From Nostoc sp. CHAB 5834 (GTDB lineage: Bacteria > Cyanobacteriota > Cyanobacteriia > Cyanobacteriales > Nostocaceae): a stretch of 20,153 nucleotides of DNA. Under the pieces are notes generated by a model. The model saw only the letters and a list, made by a program, of their open reading frames with translations, was not told the origin of the DNA and did no database searches. Positions 7,772-14,528 of the stretch are shown in pieces; position 1 is the first letter of the stretch; each line of letters opens with the position of its first letter. Both the position numbers and the translations under genes were made by a program. Location of the stretch: contig JAIVFU010000114.1 in the NCBI GenBank assembly GCA_020829485.1, positions 1-20,153 on the forward strand, read 5' to 3'.

Positions 7772-8547
7772 CCCATTTTGAGAGCTTTTCAAGGTAGAAT
7801 ATTCTTGGAATATTTACAGGGGACAAATCTAAAGGCCGAAGCGACCACAGCGGAAAGCCAGCCAACAAAATCCTGGGCGGGTCCAGTAATGGCGGAACGA
7901 ACGCTTGCCTGAACTTAAAAAAAGCCCAAACTGAAGGGCGTGTTATTCTTTACGTAGACGAATCCGCCTGTTACTTGTTACCTATGCTAGGTCTGACTTG
8001 GGCACCACTAGGCCAAATACCAATTTAACTGGAACAGGCCGGTCGTGATCACCTTAGTCTGATTGCGGTCATTACACCCAACGGTCGGCTTTATGTAGCG
8101 GGCCCAGGATCGGTCGTTTACAGGCGAATACATTGTCTGGTTTCTGAATAAGCTCTGCGGGCTTTACCGTAAACGCGATTTACTCATCGTATGGGACGGT
8201 GCTTCCATTCATCGAAGTGAGGCCGTCAAAGCCTTTCTGAAGCAGCGGCCTGGTTGAGTGCATTTAGAATCTCTACCTCCTTATAGCCCTGAGCTGAACC
8301 CGGTCGAATTGATCTGGAATCAGCTCAAGGGTATGCTAAAAAACCGAGTGTTCCTGTCATTACTTGACCTGACACAAGCAGTTCAGGAGCAACTCAACAT
8401 CTTTGAGCAGGAACGGAAACTAGTACAAGCCTTCTTTCGCAAAAAAGAGATTGGTTTCTTTACAGATTAATTCACGCATCAATAATACAGTTATCCACGC
8501 AGCAAATGGTTTATAAGAAAGCCTCTGCTTCATCTCATTAATATGAG

Positions 8548-10743
8548 CTAATGCTTTTTTAGCTGTGATAAAGTTTTCTGATCAAGGCGCATAATTGTTT
8601 TTTTTAATGTATCTAGTTCTGGATAAGATTTAAAAAAATTTTTATTGTAGAATAATGTATTCAACCGTTTATTCAATTGAACAATAGTAGGCTTAGATAC
8701 ATACCATCCTAACGGATATTCACCTTCATAGCTATATGCTAAACTAAGTTTAGTGTAAACTATATCTCCTGAACGTTCTAAGTCAACATACGTGCGCTTG
8801 AAAAGCATGCTATACATATTATTTCTAGTAATAGTACCACGATTCCAAGAGTTAAAAAAACTTTCCCATGGAATTCTAACCGAGCGGACTGTTTTTAAAG
8901 CTTCTTGCCTATCGTGAGTACTACCATTACCATTCTGAAGAAAAATAATTGTAGGACGTACCTTAATATTATGTTTATGAGAAATTTTTATAATGGAATT
9001 TAGTATTTGTACAGCAGTTTCAATACCTGTATTATCAAAAAAGCCACCATCAGTTAAATGTCCACTTTGAGCTATTTTGTTATTTTTATAATTCTCAATT
9101 AACCCTCCACTTGTAACAAAAGGAAAACGGGCTGATGATGAAGCGGCTGTTTTCACTGGCATATCCTTATTGGTATACTTTATTACGTCCACAACATCTT
9201 GAAAAGATGTTGAATCCAATGACAAATTAGAAACAATTGCTTTCTGTCCGGTCTCAGAAAGTGTGCAATTAAGAAACAAAGACGGAAGTTCATAGTTATA
9301 ACTTTCAGTAGTATCCTTATTGTTTGATAATTTCCAAAGCTGAGTAAAAGGCATATCAAGCGTGTTGAGTCCATCTCGATACTCTGGTCTGTAAGATTCA
9401 TTAGGAATAGAATCCATAATACCTTTTGTCATCCTCCTGTAGCTGTTGGACCAGGAATTTTCTAACCATTTTGACCGATCAAAATAATTAATAGGATAAG
9501 GTATGAAATTTTGAATCATTTCTGGAAACAAATAGGCAGAAGTCAATCCAGATACAAAGTCGTCCCGACAAATCCGGCGAAAAGTAAGATTACTTAACAC
9601 ATGAGTATTAAGTTCTAAGTAACGTTGCCTATCATGAACAAATGAGTTATAAAAAGTTGCGCCAACGGCCCCACCAGATACGCCACTGATTGCATATAGA
9701 TATTTATTAAAATTACCAATTTTTGAATTAAATGCCCATAAAGAACGTGCTGTCCAGTTTAAAGCACGGATGCCCCCGCCTTCAGCAGCAATAATTATAA
9801 CAGGTATTTCTGAATCAAACTTAGGACTTCTAGCTTTTGCCCAATTATAGAAATGAGTCTCGATATCTGGGCGCTTTGGCACCAGAGTGGGAGAGGAAAT
9901 GTCCTGAAGTGATGAATTATCAGTAAAATAGCTTAAAACTATCAAAATTGTAATAGCTATAACGCTAATTGGACGGTGTCTATCATCGTTAAAATAGATT
10001 ATTAAAGTTGTAATTAACGTTAAAAATGCCATACCCATTATAACAATGGGTACTGGTCCCATCCAGATCGCAACACCCCAATTAATCGGAAGTAAAAATA
10101 TTATCAATAGAAACAAAAATGTTAAAGAATTAAACAGTAAAAAAAATTTACCTGCTTTAGAGCTTTTAATAATATTCCAGTCCTCCCTAATGGTTGTAAA
10201 AGGGCGTGGCTTCCAATCAATTCGAGGAAACCATTTATCAATTTTATTACGAAAAATCAAAGAAGTGCCAAAGCAGATAGAAAAACAACACAATGTTATA
10301 ATAAAATAATTAGGTACGTCAACAAAAACTAACGTCATAATTAAAAATGGTAAAGTTGATAAAAACCATGGTGTGCATCTTATTAATTTAACACTAAAAC
10401 TATTTTTTTTTATTTCAATTGGTGAAAATAAAATAATACGAGTACATGTATACGTTATAAATGCCCATAGTATTAAGCTAAATGGGTACACATAAACAAA
10501 TCCTTCAAACAGCATAGTTTCTTGAAGATATACTTTAAGCTCTTCATTAAACTCTTGTTTTAAACCCATAATAACATCGTGAAGCTGACCAACTCCAAGA
10601 AATAAATACATCGAAACGCAAAGGATCAAAGGTAAAAAGGCTATGTTCCGAAAAACTTGCCAACAGATAATTGCTATTTCTATGATTGAAAAATTTGAAA
10701 CTATTTCTTTATTTTGATTTTCTTCTTTTTGGTGAATGCTCAT
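8548..10743 (-). CDS. Polytopic membrane protein with patatin-like phospholipase domain
   Basis: The 731-residue protein has six or seven hydrophobic segments in its first 275 residues (about 24-50, 83-107, 125-142, 146-164, 199-220, 226-250 and 256-273) and a patatin domain from about 310 to 600. The domain shows the oxyanion-hole loop EGGGIRAL (321-328), the nucleophile elbow GVSGG with S356, and the DGGFFDN motif with D565, so the Ser-Asp dyad is complete. SSARFPF (536-542) is also typical. Patatins hydrolyse acyl chains from membrane lipids, and in some anti-phage systems they act as membrane-destroying effectors. A multi-pass N-terminal anchor is unlike the soluble CBASS effector CapV. 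The gene is AT-rich and isolated between two IS630 copies, with no obvious sensor beside it, so a defence role is a guess. Confidence 0.85.
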   Translation of the reverse strand: MSIHQKEENQNKEIVSNFSIIEIAIICWQVFRNIAFLPLILCVSMYLFLGVGQLHDVIMGLKQEFNEELKVYLQETMLFEGFVYVYPFSLILWAFITYTCTRIILFSPIEIKKNSFSVKLIRCTPWFLSTLPFLIMTLVFVDVPNYFIITLCCFSICFGTSLIFRNKIDKWFPRIDWKPRPFTTIREDWNIIKSSKAGKFFLLFNSLTFLFLLIIFLLPINWGVAIWMGPVPIVIMGMAFLTLITTLIIYFNDDRHRPISVIAITILIVLSYFTDNSSLQDISSPTLVPKRPDIETHFYNWAKARSPKFDSEIPVIIIAAEGGGIRALNWTARSLWAFNSKIGNFNKYLYAISGVSGGAVGATFYNSFVHDRQRYLELNTHVLSNLTFRRICRDDFVSGLTSAYLFPEMIQNFIPYPINYFDRSKWLENSWSNSYRRMTKGIMDSIPNESYRPEYRDGLNTLDMPFTQLWKLSNNKDTTESYNYELPSLFLNCTLSETGQKAIVSNLSLDSTSFQDVVDVIKYTNKDMPVKTAASSSARFPFVTSGGLIENYKNNKIAQSGHLTDGGFFDNTGIETAVQILNSIIKISHKHNIKVRPTIIFLQNGNGSTHDRQEALKTVRSVRIPWESFFNSWNRGTITRNNMYSMLFKRTYVDLERSGDIVYTKLSLAYSYEGEYPLGWYVSKPTIVQLNKRLNTLFYNKNFFKSYPELDTLKKTIMRLDQKTLSQLKKH

Positions 10744-11053
10744 TTTTCAAGAAAGTTATAATAAGGGTAGAAGTCTACATCCAATAAATCAAAAGGTACA
10801 TGAAACACTTTTTCTAAATAGTGAAAATTGCTTTAAGTTCACCATATATATGCCTTATGGCTTGATTGTGTTAATTAGAAAAGTAGCGGTGGTTAATAAT
10901 TGGGTCAATCAACATATTGTTAAATTTCATCGAACAGATGGATACGACACTCATCGTCTTTGATTTTCTTTGTAAATTTCATTTTTACTGGTCGTTACAG
11001 CCTAATAATCGGCAATCATAGCAGAGGCTAGTGCTTGTAAATCGTCTTCCTGT
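10744..11053. other. Intergenic stretch, no gene supported
   Basis: About 310 bp separate the patatin start from the IS630. It must hold the promoter of the minus-strand patatin gene. A short plus-strand open frame runs across it, but its composition is not protein-like. A 15-codon minus-strand piece near 11002-11052 (EDDLQALASAMIADY) looks coding but is closed by stops on both sides. Confidence 0.4.
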
Positions 11054-11259
11054 TACTGCTCTGTGAATTAATTTGTGATAAATCCAATCTCTTTCTTACG
11101 GAAGAATGATTCTACCATTTCAGGATCTTTTTCCAAGATTTTGACTTGATCAAGAACCGCTGTTTTAAGGGTCTCCAGATTAGTGAACACCGCCAGGCGG
11201 CCCTGTTGATTTTTCAGACTCCGTTTTAGTTGGCTCCACATGAGTTCGACGGGGTTGAG

Positions 11260-11275
11260 CCGCGGCGGCGGACCG
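11260..11275. repeat. 16-bp GC-rich micro-insertion (copy 2 of the set)
   Basis: On the minus strand CGGTCCGCCGCCGCGG stands between the codons for SPE and LNPVE, which are contiguous in the IS630 copy at 8285-8310 and in the family generally. It begins with the shared 14-mer CGGTCCGCCGCCGC. It shifts the frame just before the third catalytic acid. Confidence 0.75.
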
Positions 11276-11466
11276 CTCGGGGCTATAAGCTGGTAAACGT
11301 TCTAAATGAACCCGGCCTAGCCGCTCTTTTAGAAAGGTTTTTACCACCTCACTGCGGTGGATCGCTGCCCCGTCCCAGATCATAATTAAGTCTCGCTTTC
11401 GATATCGACTGCAAAGTTTACGCAGAAACCATACAATATCTTCACTTGTAAAAGCCTGATCTTGAC

Positions 11467-11526
11467 CAGCTACATATAAGCGGCTATTGGGAGCAATGGC
11501 CGCTTATATGTAGCTGCGGCGGGCCG
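11467..11526. repeat. 18-bp inverted duplication joined to GC-rich micro-insertion (copy 3 of the set)
   Basis: CAGCTACATATAAGCGGC (11467-11484) is the native coding sequence. Its exact inverse (11499-11516) follows after 14 bp and is immediately joined to CGGCGGGCCG (11517-11526). On the minus strand the GC part reads CGGCCCGCCGCAGC. Compared with the IS630 copy at 8041, about 6 native bases are replaced by about 22, a net gain of 16. The result is a perfect hairpin inside the gene and a frameshift. Confidence 0.75.
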
Positions 11527-12168
11527 CTTAAATGCTTACGACCTGCTTGCTCAATGACCATTGGCGTCTGGCCACAAGGGGCCCACGTGTGAGCTAATAG
11601 GGGAAGCAGATAACAGGCCGATTCATCAACATATAAAATGACCCGGCCTTCAACTTGGGCTTTTTTTGAGTTCGGGTAATCGATCCTGGCGCCATTGAGC
11701 CACTGCTCCTGCATCCTGCTGCCGGGCCTTAGCTTGTGGTTTTTGTCGGCTCCAACCTATTTTCTTCAGTAGCCGACCGACTTGAGAGGGATTGTAACTG
11801 ACATCGAATAACTTTTTGATGACTTCATTAATACGAGGTCGAGTCCAAACTGCCCCCGCAAACCCCTGATGCTCTGCTCCTTTGTTAAGTTCTTCAACAA
11901 GTTGATCAAGCTGATCAGACGTTAACCGAGTGGGCGCTCCGGGGGGCTTGCGCCACTGCAAGCCTAGAGCCCCTTGTTCACGGTATTTTTTTAGGGTCTG
12001 ACTAACCCAGCCTTGAGTTAAGCAAGCGCCTGGGCAATAGGGCCTTGTTTCCAGCCCTGCTGTTGCAGTTCGACACAGCGTCGTCGTAATATTTCGTAAT
12101 CTGCTGGTTTATATTTTGGCATACTAACAACAAGACATCAGTATTATAAACCTACTCACGGAGCTATA

Positions 12169-12411
12169 AAGTACTGATGATCAGGAGTCACCTATCCATA
12201 TAGTTGCTTGGCGTATAAATCTGCCCGTTTGCACAAAGCAGGCCTTATAGCGAAGGCGACACACTAGCCTAAAAATATAAACTTTTGCCCATGAACTGTG
12301 CCTGCCCATTCTGTTTCGCCTAGCCGTTCAGGAATATCATTGCTCGAAATGTTCCTGCCCAATTGTGAGGTTAAACAGATTATGTAAGAAAAAGAGAGAG
12401 GGGACGACACC
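12169..12411. other. Intergenic stretch, no gene recognised
   Basis: About 240 bp lie between the IS630 and the tandem repeat. I see no gene. The last bases before 12412 (GAGAGAGGGGACGACACC) already resemble the end of a 75-bp repeat unit, and the plus frame of the repeat is closed upstream by TAA at 12385. The repeat region may thus be the remainder of something longer. Confidence 0.4.
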
Positions 12412-12705
12412 ATGCTAGTGGATGAATCCACTCCCTTAGTCTTAACGCCCGAAACGACTTCCCCTCTTTCTTCCGGGAGCGAACCTACGATAGTGGACGA
12501 ATCTACCCCCAAGTTCCGAACGTCCGAAACGTCTCCCTCTCTCGCGCGCGGTGACGAGGTGGTTCCTATGGATGAGTCCAACACGGCCCCTCTCTTAACG
12601 TCCGAAACGGCTTCCCCGCCCAGACAAACTAGGGGTTTTTATAAAATGTTCCTAATAGCCAAAAAGCTTGGGTCCGCTACAATACATCACGGTGATCAGC
12701 TTTGA
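12412..12705 (+). CDS. Hypothetical 25-residue-repeat protein, Thr/Ser/Pro-rich
   Basis: The 97-residue frame contains nearly three copies of a 25-residue unit of the type VDESTP-x5-TSET-x2-SP-x6-GxE. The copies differ mostly at third codon positions: GAT/GAC, GAA/GAG, TCC/TCT and ACT/ACC encode the same residues. This favours real coding on the plus strand over the equally open minus frame. The repeat pattern continues a few codons before the ATG (RGDDT) up to an in-frame stop at 12385, so the gene may be a 5'-truncated remnant. The non-repeat tail (RGFYKMFLIAKKLGSATIHHGDQL) is not recognised. No signal peptide is present and no function is proposed. Confidence 0.35.
   Translation: MLVDESTPLVLTPETTSPLSSGSEPTIVDESTPKFRTSETSPSLARGDEVVPMDESNTAPLLTSETASPPRQTRGFYKMFLIAKKLGSATIHHGDQL
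12418..12620 (+). repeat. 75-bp tandem repeat, about 2.7 units
   Basis: Units begin at 12418 (GTGGATGAATCC), 12493 (GTGGACGAATCT) and 12568 (ATGGATGAGTCC), exactly 75 bp apart. A second conserved block, ACGYCCGAAACG, recurs in each. The first block is also an imperfect palindrome (AGTGGAT-GA-ATCCACT in unit 1), so a structured or protein-binding repeat is an alternative to a coding repeat. Confidence 0.8.
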
Positions 12706-12947
12706 TGGAGGACAGCACAGCTACTGGAAAATGCTGTAACAGACAGTATCGGCACCGTCCTCCGATTAGATAGACGGGGGCCTTGGGATAAATTACAGTC
12801 GTTGAATGACCGTTTAACACATGTAAAATAAGAATCGGCTCATAATAGCAGAGCAACTTATCCCCTCGCACACTGCCCTCATTACTGTACATCTGCTGTA
12901 TACATAGTAACAAAAGCTACTTACAGCTGAGACATTTAAGTACGTAG
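12706..12947. other. Downstream region of the NLR gene, no gene supported
   Basis: About 240 bp lie between the repeat region and the end of the minus-strand NLR gene. A GGAGGAC/GTCCTCC inverted pair is present near 12704 and 12757, but no T-run follows it, so I do not call a terminator. A minus-strand open frame with a CRYC motif crosses the stretch; it is short and not recognised. Confidence 0.3.
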
Positions 12948-14519
12948 TTACTCGGCGTTATGATTTTGTTTTAGTTGTTCTTGTTCAATATAGACCAGAC
13001 TCCGCCGCGAACTGATTAAATCAGTATGGTCTGGCGGTAAGATGTGTTCTCTGATCATCACAGCTTTCTGCATATATCCGTGCGCTTGTCCTAAATCCGC
13101 TAAGTAATAGTAAGTAACGGCTAGGTTATTGTAGGAACCAGCCAGATCAGGATGGGTGGGGGGTAGGACTGCTTCCCGAATGATAAGCGCTTTTTGATTA
13201 TAGCTTAATGCTTGCTGGTGATTGCCCAAAGCCCCATAAATTAAGGCAATCCAGGAGAACGTGTTAGCTAATCCATCGTCCTCATCGTCTGTAAAAAGTG
13301 CCAGCCAGTCAACGGTGTAGGGTAAATAACGCTGCTTATCCAGTGGACTCTCCGTCGGCTTGTAAGCTAAAGCAGTAGCCATCCCATGAATCAATACCTC
13401 GCAATTGAGGGCCGTGGGCTTCAGGCGCTGACGAACCACCCACTGCACCAAACCGTGCATGGAAAAAAACCGATTATTCAGCTCCTCCAACCAACCCCCG
13501 TGTACCAGGCTGTTCAAATGGCCTATCAAGGCTTGCCGGTCTTCAGTTGACTCCACCTGAAGGAGGATGGCCAAATCCTGCACCGGAATATCGGCGGTGG
13601 GCAAGATGGCGAAGTACCGTAGAAGTTGCTGGGCATCCTCCGACAAAAGCTCGGTGTCGAACAGATCCAGCAGGACCCGGTAAATTTTCCTGGTCTGATC
13701 GTCTATCTCAATAGGATAGTTGATTTCTTCGTCGTCATAGTCCTTTTTGCCCACTATCTGCTGTAGTTCGTCCAACTCCAGAAAGGCATTGGACTGAGCG
13801 GCTTTGGCAATGACTTCGATCAATTTAGGGTGGTAAAAGGCGTCCTCCAGCATGGACTCGATCAACCGACTCTTCGCCGCCGTCAGATCAGAGGTATAAT
13901 GAGTGCGGAAAAGGCGCAAGGCTTCATCAGGCGTCAGGGCCTGAACTTCCTGAATGGCTCGCTCCTGGACAAAAGACTGGGGCCGAGCCCGGCCTGTAAT
14001 CAACACCGTCGCATTGAGGCTGGCTAACTGTTTTTTTCTTACTCGCAAGTCCTCGGCATCATTGGCATTGTCGAGCACCAGCAGCAGCTTGGGAATACGC
14101 CGCAGGGTGTCGATGAGTGCCTCAAATTTGGTTTCGGGATCGAGTGCGGCGTCTACTTCCAAGCCCACATCCGCCGAATTACCTAGCTGATTAAGCAGGC
14201 TCTCCGCGATGGATCCCACGATTTCCACGTAGGCGATGTGGTCATACTGATCTTGAGCTTGGGAAATATAGGCTCTGGCCAGGGTCGTTTTGCCAATGCC
14301 GCCGATGCCGTGTAACAAAAGCAGCTTACGCTGGCTCAAATGTTCGTCAATGGCGCGGAGTTGCGGCGCTCGCCCTACCAGATTAGCCAGGTCGTAGTGG
14401 GCAAACGTATTCAGGTATTTAGAACGCGGGCGAGTCTCCCTGCCTGAATGATAATGAACATGCTTGTCACGACCTACGTTATCTTCACTTCCCCTATGAT
14501 CTTGTTGTGCTTGATCCAT
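12948..14519 (-). CDS. NLR-like STAND protein: N-terminal shared motif, NB-ARC, TPR
   Basis: This 523-residue protein starts with a short motif segment (SEDNVGRDKHVHYHSG, 11-26) instead of a catalytic domain. An NB-ARC ATPase follows: P-loop GIGGIGKTT (71-79, K77), Walker B LLLVLDNAND (145-154) and the sensor arginine in LITGR (R177). The winged-helix end carries MHG (354-356), where plant and bacterial relatives often have MHD or LHR. The C-terminus has about two and a half 42-residue TPRs of the kinesin-light-chain type (about 417-510; NLAVTYYYLADLGQAHGYMQKAV). In this class, ligand binding at the repeats opens the ATPase and drives oligomers that activate an effector. The gene lies 9 bp after the small gene upstream, so they form one operon. 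Its GC content is clearly higher than that of the patatin or protease genes, suggesting a different source. Confidence 0.85.
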   Translation of the reverse strand: MDQAQQDHRGSEDNVGRDKHVHYHSGRETRPRSKYLNTFAHYDLANLVGRAPQLRAIDEHLSQRKLLLLHGIGGIGKTTLARAYISQAQDQYDHIAYVEIVGSIAESLLNQLGNSADVGLEVDAALDPETKFEALIDTLRRIPKLLLVLDNANDAEDLRVRKKQLASLNATVLITGRARPQSFVQERAIQEVQALTPDEALRLFRTHYTSDLTAAKSRLIESMLEDAFYHPKLIEVIAKAAQSNAFLELDELQQIVGKKDYDDEEINYPIEIDDQTRKIYRVLLDLFDTELLSEDAQQLLRYFAILPTADIPVQDLAILLQVESTEDRQALIGHLNSLVHGGWLEELNNRFFSMHGLVQWVVRQRLKPTALNCEVLIHGMATALAYKPTESPLDKQRYLPYTVDWLALFTDDEDDGLANTFSWIALIYGALGNHQQALSYNQKALIIREAVLPPTHPDLAGSYNNLAVTYYYLADLGQAHGYMQKAVMIREHILPPDHTDLISSRRSLVYIEQEQLKQNHNAE

Positions 14520-14528
14520 TGGGATTAA

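Larger units (their letters stand above)
6550..7841 (-). mobile_element. Intact IS110-family element with CT core
   Basis: Both junctions can be placed to the base by comparison with the intact stretch of the other IS630 copy. In element orientation the left junction reads GGTCG-CT-TCGGCC and the right reads CGATT-CT-GTCGG. Removing the element and one CT restores an in-frame WSRQRPQ segment of the IS630 transposase. The element is 1,292 bp with one core copy, has no terminal inverted repeats, and leaves only the 2-bp CT repeated, as known for IS110 elements such as IS621. The 5' non-coding part (7582-7839) is long and the 3' one (6550-6570) is only about 20 bp, the layout of the IS110 group rather than IS1111. 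Confidence 0.85.
6169..8470 (+). pseudogene. IS630-family transposase, multiply broken
   Basis: The frame begins MASYKQTEYEVLRRRR, followed by a helix-turn-helix (GWKQVTIAQALGLTQGWVS), and then hits TAG at about 6313 and TAA at about 6505. It is interrupted by the IS110 after GWSRQ and resumes at 7842 with RPQRKASQQN. The DDE part is recognisable but carries further stops and shifts: VILYVDES, LIVWDGASIHRS and YSPELNPVELIW hold the three acidic positions. A stop also follows KQRPG near 8257. The last 70 residues (MHLESLPPYSPELNPVE onward, 8258-8470) remain open but cannot act alone. Confidence 0.85.
6125..8482 (+). mobile_element. Decayed IS630-family element, split by an IS110 insertion
   Basis: The left end is TTGACGCGTGAATAGA from 6125 and the right end, read inward from 8482, is TTGATGCGTGAATTAA. 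TA dinucleotides flank both (6123-6124 and 8483-8484), matching the TA target of the IS630/Tc1/mariner group. Without the inserted IS110 (6550-7841) the element would be about 1.07 kb. Its first 142 bp are almost identical to the fragment at 1751-1892, whereas the IS630 at 11056-12166 is clearly a different, diverged element. Confidence 0.85.
11068..12122 (-). pseudogene. IS630-family transposase with two GC-rich insertions and a one-base deletion
   Basis: Read from 12122, the frame starts MPKYKPADYEILRRR and loses one G in the helix-turn-helix (QALGL becomes QALA then a stop, near 12022). It continues in another frame as PPGAPTRLTSDQLDQLVEEL to ELKK, then shifts again in the A-run of ELKKKAQ (about 11660) to VEGRVILYVDESACYLLPLL. 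After RKHLS at about 11527 an inserted segment shifts it, and it resumes at LIMIWDGAAIHRSE. After LPAYSPE a 16-bp insertion (11260-11275) shifts it once more before LNPVELMW. The acidic residues lie in LYVDES, MIWDGA and, after the last shift, ELNPVE. It cannot make an active transposase. Confidence 0.85.
11056..12166 (-). mobile_element. IS630-family element, full length but inactivated
   Basis: The ends read CTGCTCTGTGAATTAA inward from 11056 and TAGCTCCGTGAGTAGG inward from 12166. Each is flanked by a TA dinucleotide (11054-11055 and 12167-12168). The element is 1,111 bp and holds one minus-strand transposase gene with several lesions. It is a relative of, but clearly distinct from, the IS630 at 6125. 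It keeps the uninterrupted version of the site where the IS110 entered that copy, and so serves as its empty-site control. Confidence 0.8.

Noticed and set aside
8488..8497. TTATCCACG, similar to a DnaA box
   Set aside because: A single site far from the iterons and just outside an IS end; no cluster, so not taken as an origin element.
10736..10963. Plus-strand open frame between the patatin gene and the IS630
   Set aside because: It overlaps the patatin start on the other strand, has no recognisable motif and an unremarkable composition; treated as chance.
11002..11052. Minus-strand peptide EDDLQALASAMIADY beside the IS630 end
   Set aside because: Looks coding, but rejoining the flanks across the IS630 puts a stop directly before it, so no longer gene can be rebuilt.
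12264..12584. Minus-strand 106-codon frame over the 75-bp repeats
   Set aside because: The differences between repeat units are silent in the plus frame, not in this one, so it is more likely a shadow.
12418..12620. CRISPR array or integron attC sites
   Set aside because: Repeats are directly contiguous 75-bp units without unique spacers, no cas genes or integrase are present, and the palindromic block is only 7 bp per arm.
12677..12913. Minus-strand frame with a CRYC motif downstream of the NLR
   Set aside because: Short, overlaps the end of the repeat frame, and a single Cys pair is not enough to call a zinc-binding protein or IS remnant.
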